From an uncultured Alphaproteobacteria bacterium (lineage in GTDB: Bacteria; Pseudomonadota; Alphaproteobacteria; Caulobacterales; Parvularculaceae): a stretch of DNA of 9,938 nucleotides. The notes beneath the pieces are model-generated. The model had not been told where the DNA came from, made no database searches, and saw nothing but the letters and a program-made list of their open reading frames with translations. The stretch covers positions 1-9,938 of the forward strand of contig CALKYG010000178.1 in assembly GCA_938003575.1 (NCBI GenBank), in the 5' to 3' direction. Each line of letters starts with the position of its first letter. The stretch's first letter is position 1. Of this stretch, positions 1-7,072 are shown in pieces. Both the position numbers and the translations under genes were made by a program.

Positions 1-801
1 TATCCGTACTGGGTTGAGGGCGCAGTCCAGGATCTGACATGGGAAGCGAGCGCCAATTACCTCGAAAATGCGATCATCATCGGCGGCCAGGAAACGTCGG
101 CGCTTTCAAGCGCCGCGCGTGAGGCGGGCGTCGACGTCGTCATCGGCGTCGCGGAGAAAGATCCCTTTACGGACGGCGCGGTCTATTGCACAGCGCTGGC
201 GATCGGCCGCGAGGGCGAAATCCTCGGCCGTCATCGCAAGCTGAAGCCGACGCACGCTGAACGCGTCATATGGGGCGACGGCGACGCCGTCGGCCTGAAA
301 GCGCACCGCCGCGACTATGCAAAGATCAGCGCCCTCAATTGCTGGGAGCACCAGATGATGCTGCCGGGATACGCACTCGCCGCGCAAGGGACGCAGGTGC
401 ATTGCGCGCTCTGGCCCGGCTGGGAGAAAACGCCGCGCAAGGAGGAATATTGCTGGGCGCGCCAGCACCTCCTCTCCCGCGCATTCGCGAGCCAGGCGGC
501 CGCCTATGTCATTTGCGCCGCCGGACTGCGCCTTGAACGCCACATCCCTGATCGCTGGAAGCCGCTCGGCGTTTGGGAGCATACAGGCCAGTCGATCATC
601 ATCGACCCGCGCGGCGAAATCATCGCCGGCCCTGCTGAAGGCGAGGAAATCATCTACGCCGACGGATCGCTTGATGTGGTGCGCGCGGCGAAAGCCGCCT
701 GCGATATAGCGGGTCACTATTCCCGCCCGGACATATTCGACTTGCGCGTCGACGATCGCGCACGCCGCGCGGCGCGATTTTCAAGCGATCAACCGGATTA
801 A
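1..801 (+). CDS. Nitrilase (carbon-nitrogen hydrolase), 5' end missing
   Basis: Partial gene open from the window edge, 266 residues to a TAA stop. It is a nitrilase-superfamily enzyme of the true nitrilase branch, which hydrolyses a nitrile to the carboxylic acid and ammonia in the cytoplasm. Seen directly: the window opens on YPYW, which in the family lies just after the catalytic Glu, so that Glu is a few codons upstream of the window. HRKLKPTHAER carries the catalytic Lys (partial residue 80), LNCWEH carries the nucleophilic Cys (residue 114), and GHYSRPDIFDL is the typical C-terminal motif. The Lys-Cys spacing of 34 matches characterised nitrilases. About 45-70 N-terminal residues are missing compared with the usual 310-360. 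The CWEH form occurs in several nitrilase subgroups, so the substrate (aliphatic, arylaceto- or cyanide-type) cannot be assigned. The gene converges on the exopolysaccharide operon and a functional link is not shown. Confidence 0.93.
   Translation, partial: YPYWVEGAVQDLTWEASANYLENAIIIGGQETSALSSAAREAGVDVVIGVAEKDPFTDGAVYCTALAIGREGEILGRHRKLKPTHAERVIWGDGDAVGLKAHRRDYAKISALNCWEHQMMLPGYALAAQGTQVHCALWPGWEKTPRKEEYCWARQHLLSRAFASQAAAYVICAAGLRLERHIPDRWKPLGVWEHTGQSIIIDPRGEIIAGPAEGEEIIYADGSLDVVRAAKAACDIAGHYSRPDIFDLRVDDRARRAARFSSDQPD
798..801. other. Convergent overlapping stop codons (TTAA)
   Basis: The plus-strand nitrilase ends with TAA at 799-801 and the minus-strand glycosyltransferase ends with TAA read from 800 to 798. 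The self-complementary TTAA therefore supplies both stops. No space is left for an intergenic terminator, so each transcript must end inside the opposite gene or run through it. Confidence 0.95.
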
Positions 802-1994
802 CACCCGATCAGGCGATCGATAGCGGCGTCAAGCCGCGCGAGCTGCGCCGGCCACTGATAATCCGCAAGCACCCTCAAGCGCGCGGCGGCCCCAATCCTT
901 CGAGCGGCGTCTTCGTCTTGCGCCAAGCGAACGATCTCCCGCGCGAAAACATCGCGTGAAGCGGCGGTGATCGCTTCAGATCCTATTCGTGCGTCGATGC
1001 CCTCAAGGCCCGCAGGCGTCGAGACAACCGCCTTGGCCATCGCCATCGCTTCAAGAACCTTGTTCTGAACGCCGCGCGCTATCCGCATTGGCGCGACGAC
1101 GAGCGATGCGCTCTCGACATAGGGCCGCACATCTTCGACGCGGCCCGTCACGCTGACGCCGTCAGCGCCGTTCAGTCTTTTGACGGCCTTCACCGGATTT
1201 GTTCCGACGATCGCAAACGTCGCCTCGGGCAGCCGCGCCCGAACCTGCGGCCAGACATCGCGCATGAACCACAAAACCGCGTCGACATTCGCCCAGTAAT
1301 CCATCGCACCGACGAACACAGCGGTGTGGCGAGGCCCCGCCCCGGCGGCGCCCGGCGCGAACCGCGCCGCATCGACCCCGTTGCAAAACCAGCGGACCTC
1401 CTTTTCCACGCCGTCGCGGCTGCCAAGAAGGTCAGCTTCTTCTTCGCTGATCGCAAAAGCGGCGTCGGCCCAGTTTATGATCCTCGTCTCTTCAGCTGAA
1501 AGGAGCCTGCCCTCGCGCGCATAGACAGCGTTCATCGGCCAGGACTTCAGGCGCGCATACTCCATCCATTTGGCGCTGTCGGCGTCGCAAAGATCGACGA
1601 TGCGCGGCGCATTCGCCCTTTTTTCGATATATTGCGCCATCGACGAGGAAAACGCGATCTCCGCGCAAAGTCCTTTTGCGCGCGCTGCGGCGACGAAGTC
1701 AGTCATGCGCGCATCGCAGTAATACGGCGACGTCAACGGCGCGCCGGTCATGAACCCCTTGAGGCTGCGCAGCGCCGCCCGCCGTTTGTCGAGAGGCGCG
1801 AGCAGGACCTCTTCGCAGACGCTCTTCAGATGCGCTTCATGCCTGAAGTCGGAGGGATCATCGACAAAGGCGCCGAGGCGGACGCTGAACCGGCGCGCCA
1901 AATGTTCAAGCGTCTTCCACGACCTGATCTTGTCGCCTTTATCGGGCGGATACGGAATCCTGTGCGAAAGATAAAGAAGACCGGGCTTCGTCAC
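798..1994 (-). CDS. XrtA/PEP-CTERM-associated glycosyltransferase (TIGR03087-like, GT4 fold)
   Basis: 398-residue glycosyltransferase, last gene of the minus-strand operon. It probably adds one sugar from a nucleotide-sugar donor to the lipid-linked exopolysaccharide repeat unit at the cytoplasmic face. N-terminal acceptor domain: LYLSHRIPYPPDKGDKIRSW (residues 7-26), the hallmark opening of this subfamily. The C-terminal Rossmann domain starts near VFVGAMDYWANVDA (226-239) and contains GVQNKVLEAMAM (308-319), a GT-B donor-site E motif, followed by GLEGI (329-333). Length is normal and no membrane segment is evident. The start is GTG at 1994, overlapping the stop of the FemAB-like gene as GTGA, with GGAA about 8 bases upstream, which suggests translational coupling. 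The sugar donor and linkage cannot be read from sequence. The assignment rests on recognised motifs and the neighbouring XrtA-type genes. Confidence 0.92.
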   Translation of the reverse strand: MTKPGLLYLSHRIPYPPDKGDKIRSWKTLEHLARRFSVRLGAFVDDPSDFRHEAHLKSVCEEVLLAPLDKRRAALRSLKGFMTGAPLTSPYYCDARMTDFVAAARAKGLCAEIAFSSSMAQYIEKRANAPRIVDLCDADSAKWMEYARLKSWPMNAVYAREGRLLSAEETRIINWADAAFAISEEEADLLGSRDGVEKEVRWFCNGVDAARFAPGAAGAGPRHTAVFVGAMDYWANVDAVLWFMRDVWPQVRARLPEATFAIVGTNPVKAVKRLNGADGVSVTGRVEDVRPYVESASLVVAPMRIARGVQNKVLEAMAMAKAVVSTPAGLEGIDARIGSEAITAASRDVFAREIVRLAQDEDAARRIGAAARLRVLADYQWPAQLARLDAAIDRLIGC

Positions 1995-3037
1995 GGAAAA
2001 TTCCGCGCGAGAAACGGCCCCGCGGCGTTCGCCAGCGGCAGAGGCAGGCGGCGCCAGATTTCAACGAAGCGCGTGAATTTCGGATTGTTCGGGCTGACGT
2101 TCGGCTGGCTCTTCGCCCGAACAAGTCCGACATGATAGAGGACAGGCGCGGGCTCGAACCCCCAATACGTTTTCGTGTCGAAATGGGTTGAGCCGACCTT
2201 GCTGCGTCCAAAATCGAAAACCCTGACGCCGCGTTCAACGGCGCGACGCATCAGCTTGTAATAGAGGTAGTCATAGGCGCGGACATCGCGGGCCTTGCGG
2301 TCAGCGCCGATATAATACGGCATGACGCGATCGCGATGCCAGAAAGAGATGAGCCCTGCTGTCAGTTCGCCGTCATATTCGACAAGCCCGATCTCCATCT
2401 CGTCTCCGAACCCGGCCTTCAACGCTTCAAGAAACTTCAACGGCATCACCGGCGTTCCGAGGTTTCGCACAGCGGGCGCGTAGACCTTGTAGAACTCGCG
2501 CGCGCTCGCCGTGATGCGGAACGCGCTCGGGTTCGATTCGTCAATGCGAAGCGATTTCTTCACTTCGGCGCGGCGGTTGCGCGGCAGCCATGCGGCGACG
2601 GCGTCGGGATCGGAAGGAAGCTCCTTCTCAAACGTCGCATACACGCCTGACTTCTCAAAGAATCCGGCGCCGGGCGGCGGCCCTCCGCGCAGCTCGACGT
2701 AGTTTACGCCGAGGCGGCGCCCGACTTCCAGCGCCCGTGCGCCGAGCGCGCTAGCGGCTTCGGCGTCGTCAGCGAGAATGCCGCCTCCGACCGCGAAAGC
2801 AGCAGACACGAGCGACTTCCCGAGGAGAGGCGCATTGACGAACGTCAGAGGAAGCGCGCCTGCGATCCTGCCGCTCCTCTCCGCAATGAGGTGCATGTTG
2901 CGATATCCGTACCCTGCCGCAACCGCGTCGGACCAGCGCAGATCGTGGAACGGCGTCGCCTCCGGGCGCGAGGCGACATAGGTTTCCCACGCCGGCCGGT
3001 CTTTTTCTTCGAACGGACGAACGCCGGGAGGTGTCAT
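1991..3037 (-). CDS. FemAB/GNAT-like XrtA/PEP-CTERM-associated transferase (TIGR03019-like)
   Basis: 348-residue protein of the FemAB-related, GNAT-fold group found in XrtA exopolysaccharide loci. FemAB relatives transfer amino acids from aminoacyl-tRNA, and related GNAT (CelD/BcsL-like) proteins transfer acyl groups; the donor and acceptor of this subfamily are not established. Seen: an N-terminal half with IAGALPLTFV and a Gly-rich VGGGI stretch, then RNLGTPVMPLKFLEAL around 192-207, FDFGRSKVGSTHFDTK at 274-289 and WGFEP at 292-296, all characteristic of the family. No signal peptide or membrane helix is visible, so it is probably cytoplasmic. The ATG start overlaps the deacetylase stop (ATGA) and its stop overlaps the glycosyltransferase start (GTGA). 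This suggests co-translation with the two enzymes and modification of the same glycan. An obvious hypothesis is acylation of an amine exposed by the deacetylase, but that is inference. Confidence 0.92.
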   Translation of the reverse strand: MTPPGVRPFEEKDRPAWETYVASRPEATPFHDLRWSDAVAAGYGYRNMHLIAERSGRIAGALPLTFVNAPLLGKSLVSAAFAVGGGILADDAEAASALGARALEVGRRLGVNYVELRGGPPPGAGFFEKSGVYATFEKELPSDPDAVAAWLPRNRRAEVKKSLRIDESNPSAFRITASAREFYKVYAPAVRNLGTPVMPLKFLEALKAGFGDEMEIGLVEYDGELTAGLISFWHRDRVMPYYIGADRKARDVRAYDYLYYKLMRRAVERGVRVFDFGRSKVGSTHFDTKTYWGFEPAPVLYHVGLVRAKSQPNVSPNNPKFTRFVEIWRRLPLPLANAAGPFLARNFP

Positions 3038-3921
3038 GCCGCCGCGCTCACGGTTTCAATTCGGCCGAGGACCGCATCGATCCGGCTCCACTTGAAATCC
3101 GAAAGCAGTCGGTCGAGCTTTCCCTCCATGCGGTCAAGGTTGAGATAATGACGCATGCGCGATTTGGCTGAAAGGCCGTTCATGCGAGGCTGGCCCGCGT
3201 CAATCTCCCATGGATGAAAATAGAATATCGCCGGTCCTTCGAGCGTACGCGACGCCCTTTCGAGCAGCATTCGCGAAAAGGCGTAAGGTCCCGCGCGAAA
3301 CCAGCCGCCGCCTGCGCAACTGAAGCGGCGGCCGAAGAAATCCGCGGTCGCGACCGGCGCTTCGATTACGCCGCCGCGCAGGTGCGGCGAGCGCGGCGCT
3401 TTCGGATCGCCGTAATGGTCATGCGCAATCGGGTGGCTGCTCGACGAATAGGAATGACCAGTTTCACCGAGAATTTCGTACGCCCAGGGCGTCCGCCTGT
3501 CGATCGAAAAGCCGGCGGCGCGATAACCGCGCACGAGCGCGCCGCCCGAGTCTTCAAGAATGCGTTTGGTCTTCTCGACGTCGGCGCGAAATTCCTCAGG
3601 CGACTGATCGAATACCTTGGTGTGATCGTAACCATGACTTGCAAGCTCGTGGCCGCGCGCGACGATCTCGCGAACGAGCGACGGCGCGCGTTCGGCGACC
3701 CAGCCAAGCACGAAGAACGTCGCTTTCACGTCGCGGCGGTCAAAAAGGTCAAGGACCCGGCGCGTCGCGTCTCCGACACGCAGGGCGTAAGCGTCCCAGT
3801 CGTCGCGCCTGATGACGCGCGAGAGCGCCCAGACCTGAAAATAATCCTCGACATCGACCGACATGGCGAAGGCGCCATTCGCCTTTGTCGGCTTCGGGCG
3901 AACTGTTTGGGGGTGGGACAT
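3034..3921 (-). CDS. XrtA/PEP-CTERM-associated polysaccharide deacetylase (NodB fold, TIGR03006/DUF3473-like)
   Basis: 295-residue carbohydrate esterase family 4 type enzyme, predicted to remove N-acetyl groups from the exopolysaccharide or its precursor using a divalent metal. NodB motifs are intact: SVDVEDYF (21-28) with the catalytic/metal Asp pair, TFFVLGWVAE (68-77), the metal-binding SHGYDH (95-100, His96 and His100), RGYRAAGFSI (131-140) and FYFHPWEID (233-241). The DUF3473-like C-terminus follows. No signal peptide is visible, so it may act in the cytoplasm, as is usual for this subfamily. The start is taken as ATG at 3921 because family members carry a few residues before SVDVEDYF, although no convincing Shine-Dalgarno sequence precedes it. 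The alternative is the in-frame ATG at 3864, directly before the motif. It begins 17 bases after the ATPase stop and overlaps the FemAB-like gene by 4 bases (ATGA). Exact substrate is unknown. Confidence 0.93.
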   Translation of the reverse strand: MSHPQTVRPKPTKANGAFAMSVDVEDYFQVWALSRVIRRDDWDAYALRVGDATRRVLDLFDRRDVKATFFVLGWVAERAPSLVREIVARGHELASHGYDHTKVFDQSPEEFRADVEKTKRILEDSGGALVRGYRAAGFSIDRRTPWAYEILGETGHSYSSSSHPIAHDHYGDPKAPRSPHLRGGVIEAPVATADFFGRRFSCAGGGWFRAGPYAFSRMLLERASRTLEGPAIFYFHPWEIDAGQPRMNGLSAKSRMRHYLNLDRMEGKLDRLLSDFKWSRIDAVLGRIETVSAAA

Positions 3922-3938
3922 CGCGTTTGCGTCGGCGA

Positions 3939-5357
3939 TCAGCGCCAGGCGTTCCGGAATTCTGACAGAAGGGATTCAGCGCGCTCAAGGCTCGCCGCAA
4001 TCTGCAGCCGGCGCTTTTTGCGGCGCTTGTCGATCTCCGTTAGCTGCTTGCGCAGTTTGGCGACGCTTTGATGCGCGCGCTTCAGCTCGTCGCGCGTGTC
4101 GGCGATCGACAGAACGACTGACTTTCGCCAGCCGTCCGGCGCATTGACGATCGGCGGCGGCTCGACCGTGTTGATTTCGACCGCAGGCGGCGGCTCGACG
4201 TCCTGTTCCCCGCCCTCGCAGGGTTCAGCGCCGGGTTCGGATTTTCCAGCGCGCGCGGCGGCAATGGCGTTCGCCACATCGTCAAGCGTCGCCGCTTTCG
4301 GGGGCCGCGAAAGGTCCGCATCGTCAACGGGCGATTCAACAGCGGGCGACGGCGCCTTTTTTCTCGCACGAAGCCGGTCGAAAACGCTGGCGGCAGGCGG
4401 CTCGCTGCCGGTCGGCGCAGGCGGCGGTTCGACAGTCGGCGTTTCGGCGGCGACGATTGGCGTTTCGGCCGAGGAAAGGTCGGCTTTCCCGGCGTCGGAC
4501 GCATCGGGCCCGGCGCGGCGCTCCTCGCCGGTCCTCGCCGCCGTCACCTGTTCCTCGTTGAGGTCGGAAAGGACGAGCGCAACGGCGGCGCCGTCAATGG
4601 CGTGCGCCTTTTCAACCGATGCGAACAGAAGGAGGCGATTGCAGAGCTTGTGAATCTTGCGCGGCAGGCCGCCCGTTGCGGTGAAAATCGCGTCATAGGC
4701 GGCGGCGGAAAATGTCGGGTCGCCGTTCCAGCCGACATGGGTGAGACGGTGCTCGATATACGCCTGCGTCTCAGCGCGCGACATCGGCTCAAGGTGATAG
4801 GCGGCGATCACGCGCTGGCGCAGCTGTTCCATATCGGAACGCGCCATCGTATCGCGGAAGTCAGGTTGCCCGACGAGGAACACTTGAAAGAGCGGCGTAC
4901 CCTCATATTCGAGATTTGAGAGCACCCGCAGCTCTTCGAGCGTCCGCGTCGGCAGATTCTGCGCCTCATCGACGATCAGAAGGACGCGCCGGCCGTGATT
5001 CATCTGGTCGAAAAGAAAGTCCTCGAACGCTTCGATCTCGGCGGTTTTACCTGATCCTGACGGTTCGATCCTGAATGCGGACAGGATGTGCGAAAGGAGA
5101 TCCTCTGGCGCGAGATTTGACGTGACGAGATTGGCGGCGAGGACGTTCGACCGGTCGAGCTGGTCCAGCAAATGTCCGATCAGCACCGACTTGCCCGCGC
5201 CGATTTCGCCAGTGATGACGATAAACCCTTCAGCTTGGCGGAGGCCGTAATGAAGGTAGGCCATCGCCTTGTTGTGGCTTTTCGAGCCGAAAAAAAACTT
5301 CGGATCCGGCGCAAGCCGGAAAGGCGAGCCTGAAAATCCGAAGAATTCTTCGTACAT
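3939..5357 (-). CDS. XrtA/PEP-CTERM-associated AAA ATPase (ExeA-like, TIGR03015-like) with long C-terminal extension
   Basis: 472-residue ATPase. The start at 5357 is chosen because the family opens MYEEFFG and this ATG lies 4 bases after the preceding stop; the frame stays open further upstream, but that stretch only overlaps the outer-membrane protein gene. Seen: Walker A GEIGAGKS (50-57), Walker B VLLIVDEAQ (125-133), sensor LVGQP (161-165), LRQR with a candidate arginine finger (179-182), and GGLPRKIHKLCN sensor-2 region (229-240). The AAA core ends near 266. Beyond it comes an Ala/Pro/Glu-rich stretch of about 140 residues with repeated VEPPP motifs (first at 309-313), then a basic, probably coiled-coil C-terminus (about 417-470). 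No membrane segment or peptidoglycan-binding domain is visible. Relatives in type II secretion (ExeA/GspA) help assemble an envelope complex. The role in exopolysaccharide loci is unknown, and a similar assembly or energising role is inference. Confidence 0.94.
   Translation of the reverse strand: MYEEFFGFSGSPFRLAPDPKFFFGSKSHNKAMAYLHYGLRQAEGFIVITGEIGAGKSVLIGHLLDQLDRSNVLAANLVTSNLAPEDLLSHILSAFRIEPSGSGKTAEIEAFEDFLFDQMNHGRRVLLIVDEAQNLPTRTLEELRVLSNLEYEGTPLFQVFLVGQPDFRDTMARSDMEQLRQRVIAAYHLEPMSRAETQAYIEHRLTHVGWNGDPTFSAAAYDAIFTATGGLPRKIHKLCNRLLLFASVEKAHAIDGAAVALVLSDLNEEQVTAARTGEERRAGPDASDAGKADLSSAETPIVAAETPTVEPPPAPTGSEPPAASVFDRLRARKKAPSPAVESPVDDADLSRPPKAATLDDVANAIAAARAGKSEPGAEPCEGGEQDVEPPPAVEINTVEPPPIVNAPDGWRKSVVLSIADTRDELKRAHQSVAKLRKQLTEIDKRRKKRRLQIAASLERAESLLSEFRNAWR
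4153..4433 (-). repeat. Dispersed in-frame VEPPP-coding repeats in the ATPase linker
   Basis: Three near-identical 14-base copies, on the plus strand ggcggcggctcgac at 4153-4166 and 4186-4199, and a one-mismatch copy at 4420-4433. All are in the same reading frame and encode VEPPP on the minus strand. The first two are 33 bases (11 codons) apart, suggesting a small internal duplication in the Pro-rich linker. A Pro/Glu-rich linker also fits independent drift in GC-rich DNA. Confidence 0.6.
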
Positions 5358-5361
5358 TAAC

Positions 5362-7068
5362 CTAGAATTCCAGTTGCAGTCCCGCTGAGACTGTATTTTC
5401 CGAATACTCCTGCAGCGGGTCCTGCGAGAATCGTTCCGTTCGGCTGTAGTCGCCGTAGGCGCTGACATTCTGGTAAAGCCGATAGGACAGGCCGACGCGT
5501 CCCGTCACCGTATCAAAATTCCCCTGAAAGCCGACAAGCGAGTCGCAGGCCGCGACCGGATCGTAGGCGGGCAGGGTCACGTCGAATCCGAAACTCGCCG
5601 GATCGGCGAGGCAGGGACCGACATTCGCAGTTCCTTCGACATTCCGGTAGAACAAGTTGAAATAACCCGACATGCGGCGCGACAGAGAGCGCTGGGCGCT
5701 GACGCCGCCGCCGATAGTCCTGAGCTGGCGGAAGCCGTAATCGACATCGTTATAATTGCCCGTGACGGCGAGCGTCGTGCGCCCGTAGGCGGCCGAAAGG
5801 CTGGCGGTCACGGTGTTGGCGACGCCAAGCCCGATCTGCTGCGAGTTGATGCGTTGGCGGGCGACCCTCGTCAGCGCGTCAATAACGCCGGTCGGATCGA
5901 CCTGACCGCCCGATCTGAGACCCTCGACGAAATCGAGCGTCTGGCGCTGCGTCGCATCGAAAAGCGTCGCCGACGCCGTCGCGCTCGTCTGGAATGTGCG
6001 GTCAGCGGCGGCGTTGAACCGAATCCGTTCCGAAATATCGTACCTGAGCGAGCCGTTGATGAAATCGCCGTCATAACGCCGGCCGTATTTCAGAAGGATG
6101 TCGGTTTTTGGACCCGGTTTGGCGCGGAACCCTGCATTCCAGAACAAGCCGGTCAACCGGTCCTCGGGGAAGAATGTCGCCGGCGCGGTCGTATCGACCT
6201 CGTCATAGCCGACTGTCCCGGCGAGCGCGAAACGGCTGGTCACATCGACCTGAAAATCGCCTTGCAGCGTGCCCTGCTTGTAGTCGTAATCGCCAAGAAC
6301 GCCGATGCCTTCTTCCCGGGTCTTGTTGCCGTAGGCGATAAGCTTTGCGCCGACGCGGTTGAATGCATTTCCGCTGTCATAGGTGGCGACGACTTCCTGC
6401 GTGCGCGCTTCGCGAGAGACGGCGGAATTGACAAGGTTCGGGTTCGCCGGCCCGTTCCGGTTCGGATCGATGAACACCTGCCCGAAGCGGTAACGCACTT
6501 CCGCCGCTGAACCATTGGCGAACCGGCGATTGAGATAAGGGCTGGCCGTGAAATTATGCACATTGACCCGCTGGTTGCGGCCGGCGTTGACGTTGCTCGA
6601 AAAGCGCGCGTCCTCGCCCGCGAGCTGGCGTGAACTCGACGCGCCAAGATCGACATAAAAAAGGTTGTCGGCGAGGGTCACGGTGCCGACGCCGCTGACA
6701 TCCTGGCTCGCGACAAACTTTCCCTGATCGGTCAGGTAGGAAACGTCGAGGCTGCCGTCGATAATGCCGGTGAAGCGGTTGGTCGTGTAGACGGCGCTTC
6801 CGTTCGTTGCGATTCCGGCCGCGAATTCGTCATCGCGAAAACCGTCGGGCGCGAGCGAGATATTGTCCGTGTACGTGACACGCGGGCCGACGGCGAGGCC
6901 GTAGCCGAAATATTCGTTACGCAGCTGCAGCGGCGCAACCGGCCCGGTTGACTGACCCTGGGCGAATGCGGCCGTGTGGCAGGCTATGACGGCGCCCGCC
7001 GTCGCAAGCAGCGCCCTCTTTGCGTTCGCCGGCAGCGGCCGCATCAGACTTTCCCGATCGAATTTCAT
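5362..7068 (-). CDS. XrtA/PEP-CTERM-associated outer-membrane beta-barrel protein (TIGR03016-like)
   Basis: 568-residue predicted outer-membrane protein. From ATG 7068 there is an N-terminal signal sequence: a basic region ending AKR (16-18), a hydrophobic run ALLATAGAVIA (19-29), and a likely signal peptidase I site after AFA (34-36), with Gln37 the first mature residue. The remainder alternates amphipathic beta strands and turns rich in Tyr, Asn, Asp and Gly, and ends LQLEF, a terminal Phe signature of barrels inserted by the BAM machinery. A helical, charged insertion lies near residues 375-415. The only two Cys of the mature protein, 486 and 508, could form a loop disulfide. The start is supported by GAGAGGGG 8 bases upstream. 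The open frame continues to 7143 inside the kinase gene, and ATG 7044 is a second candidate that keeps the signal peptide. It sits between kinase and ATPase genes with 4-base gaps. A role as secretion pore partner or surface anchor is inference. Confidence 0.92.
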   Translation of the reverse strand: MKFDRESLMRPLPANAKRALLATAGAVIACHTAAFAQGQSTGPVAPLQLRNEYFGYGLAVGPRVTYTDNISLAPDGFRDDEFAAGIATNGSAVYTTNRFTGIIDGSLDVSYLTDQGKFVASQDVSGVGTVTLADNLFYVDLGASSSRQLAGEDARFSSNVNAGRNQRVNVHNFTASPYLNRRFANGSAAEVRYRFGQVFIDPNRNGPANPNLVNSAVSREARTQEVVATYDSGNAFNRVGAKLIAYGNKTREEGIGVLGDYDYKQGTLQGDFQVDVTSRFALAGTVGYDEVDTTAPATFFPEDRLTGLFWNAGFRAKPGPKTDILLKYGRRYDGDFINGSLRYDISERIRFNAAADRTFQTSATASATLFDATQRQTLDFVEGLRSGGQVDPTGVIDALTRVARQRINSQQIGLGVANTVTASLSAAYGRTTLAVTGNYNDVDYGFRQLRTIGGGVSAQRSLSRRMSGYFNLFYRNVEGTANVGPCLADPASFGFDVTLPAYDPVAACDSLVGFQGNFDTVTGRVGLSYRLYQNVSAYGDYSRTERFSQDPLQEYSENTVSAGLQLEF

Positions 7069-7072
7069 CACC

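Noticed and set aside
106..717. Minus-strand open frame (203 codons) opposite the nitrilase
   Set aside because: The nitrilase frame has intact catalytic motifs; the antisense product shows no motif and is a shadow.
823..837. Small inverted repeat (gcggc / gccgc) just after the shared stop codons
   Set aside because: Only 5 bp, inside the glycosyltransferase coding region, with no T-run after it; not supportable as a terminator.
3214..4071. Plus-strand open frame (285 codons) opposite the deacetylase and the ATPase end
   Set aside because: Spans the boundary of two solid minus-strand genes, is Arg/Ala-rich with no domain signature, and has no plausible start context.
5358..5468. Longer ATPase start at 5468
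   Set aside because: The extra 37 residues are basic, unlike the family N-terminus, and overlap the end of the barrel gene. MYEEFFG at 5357 is the family start.
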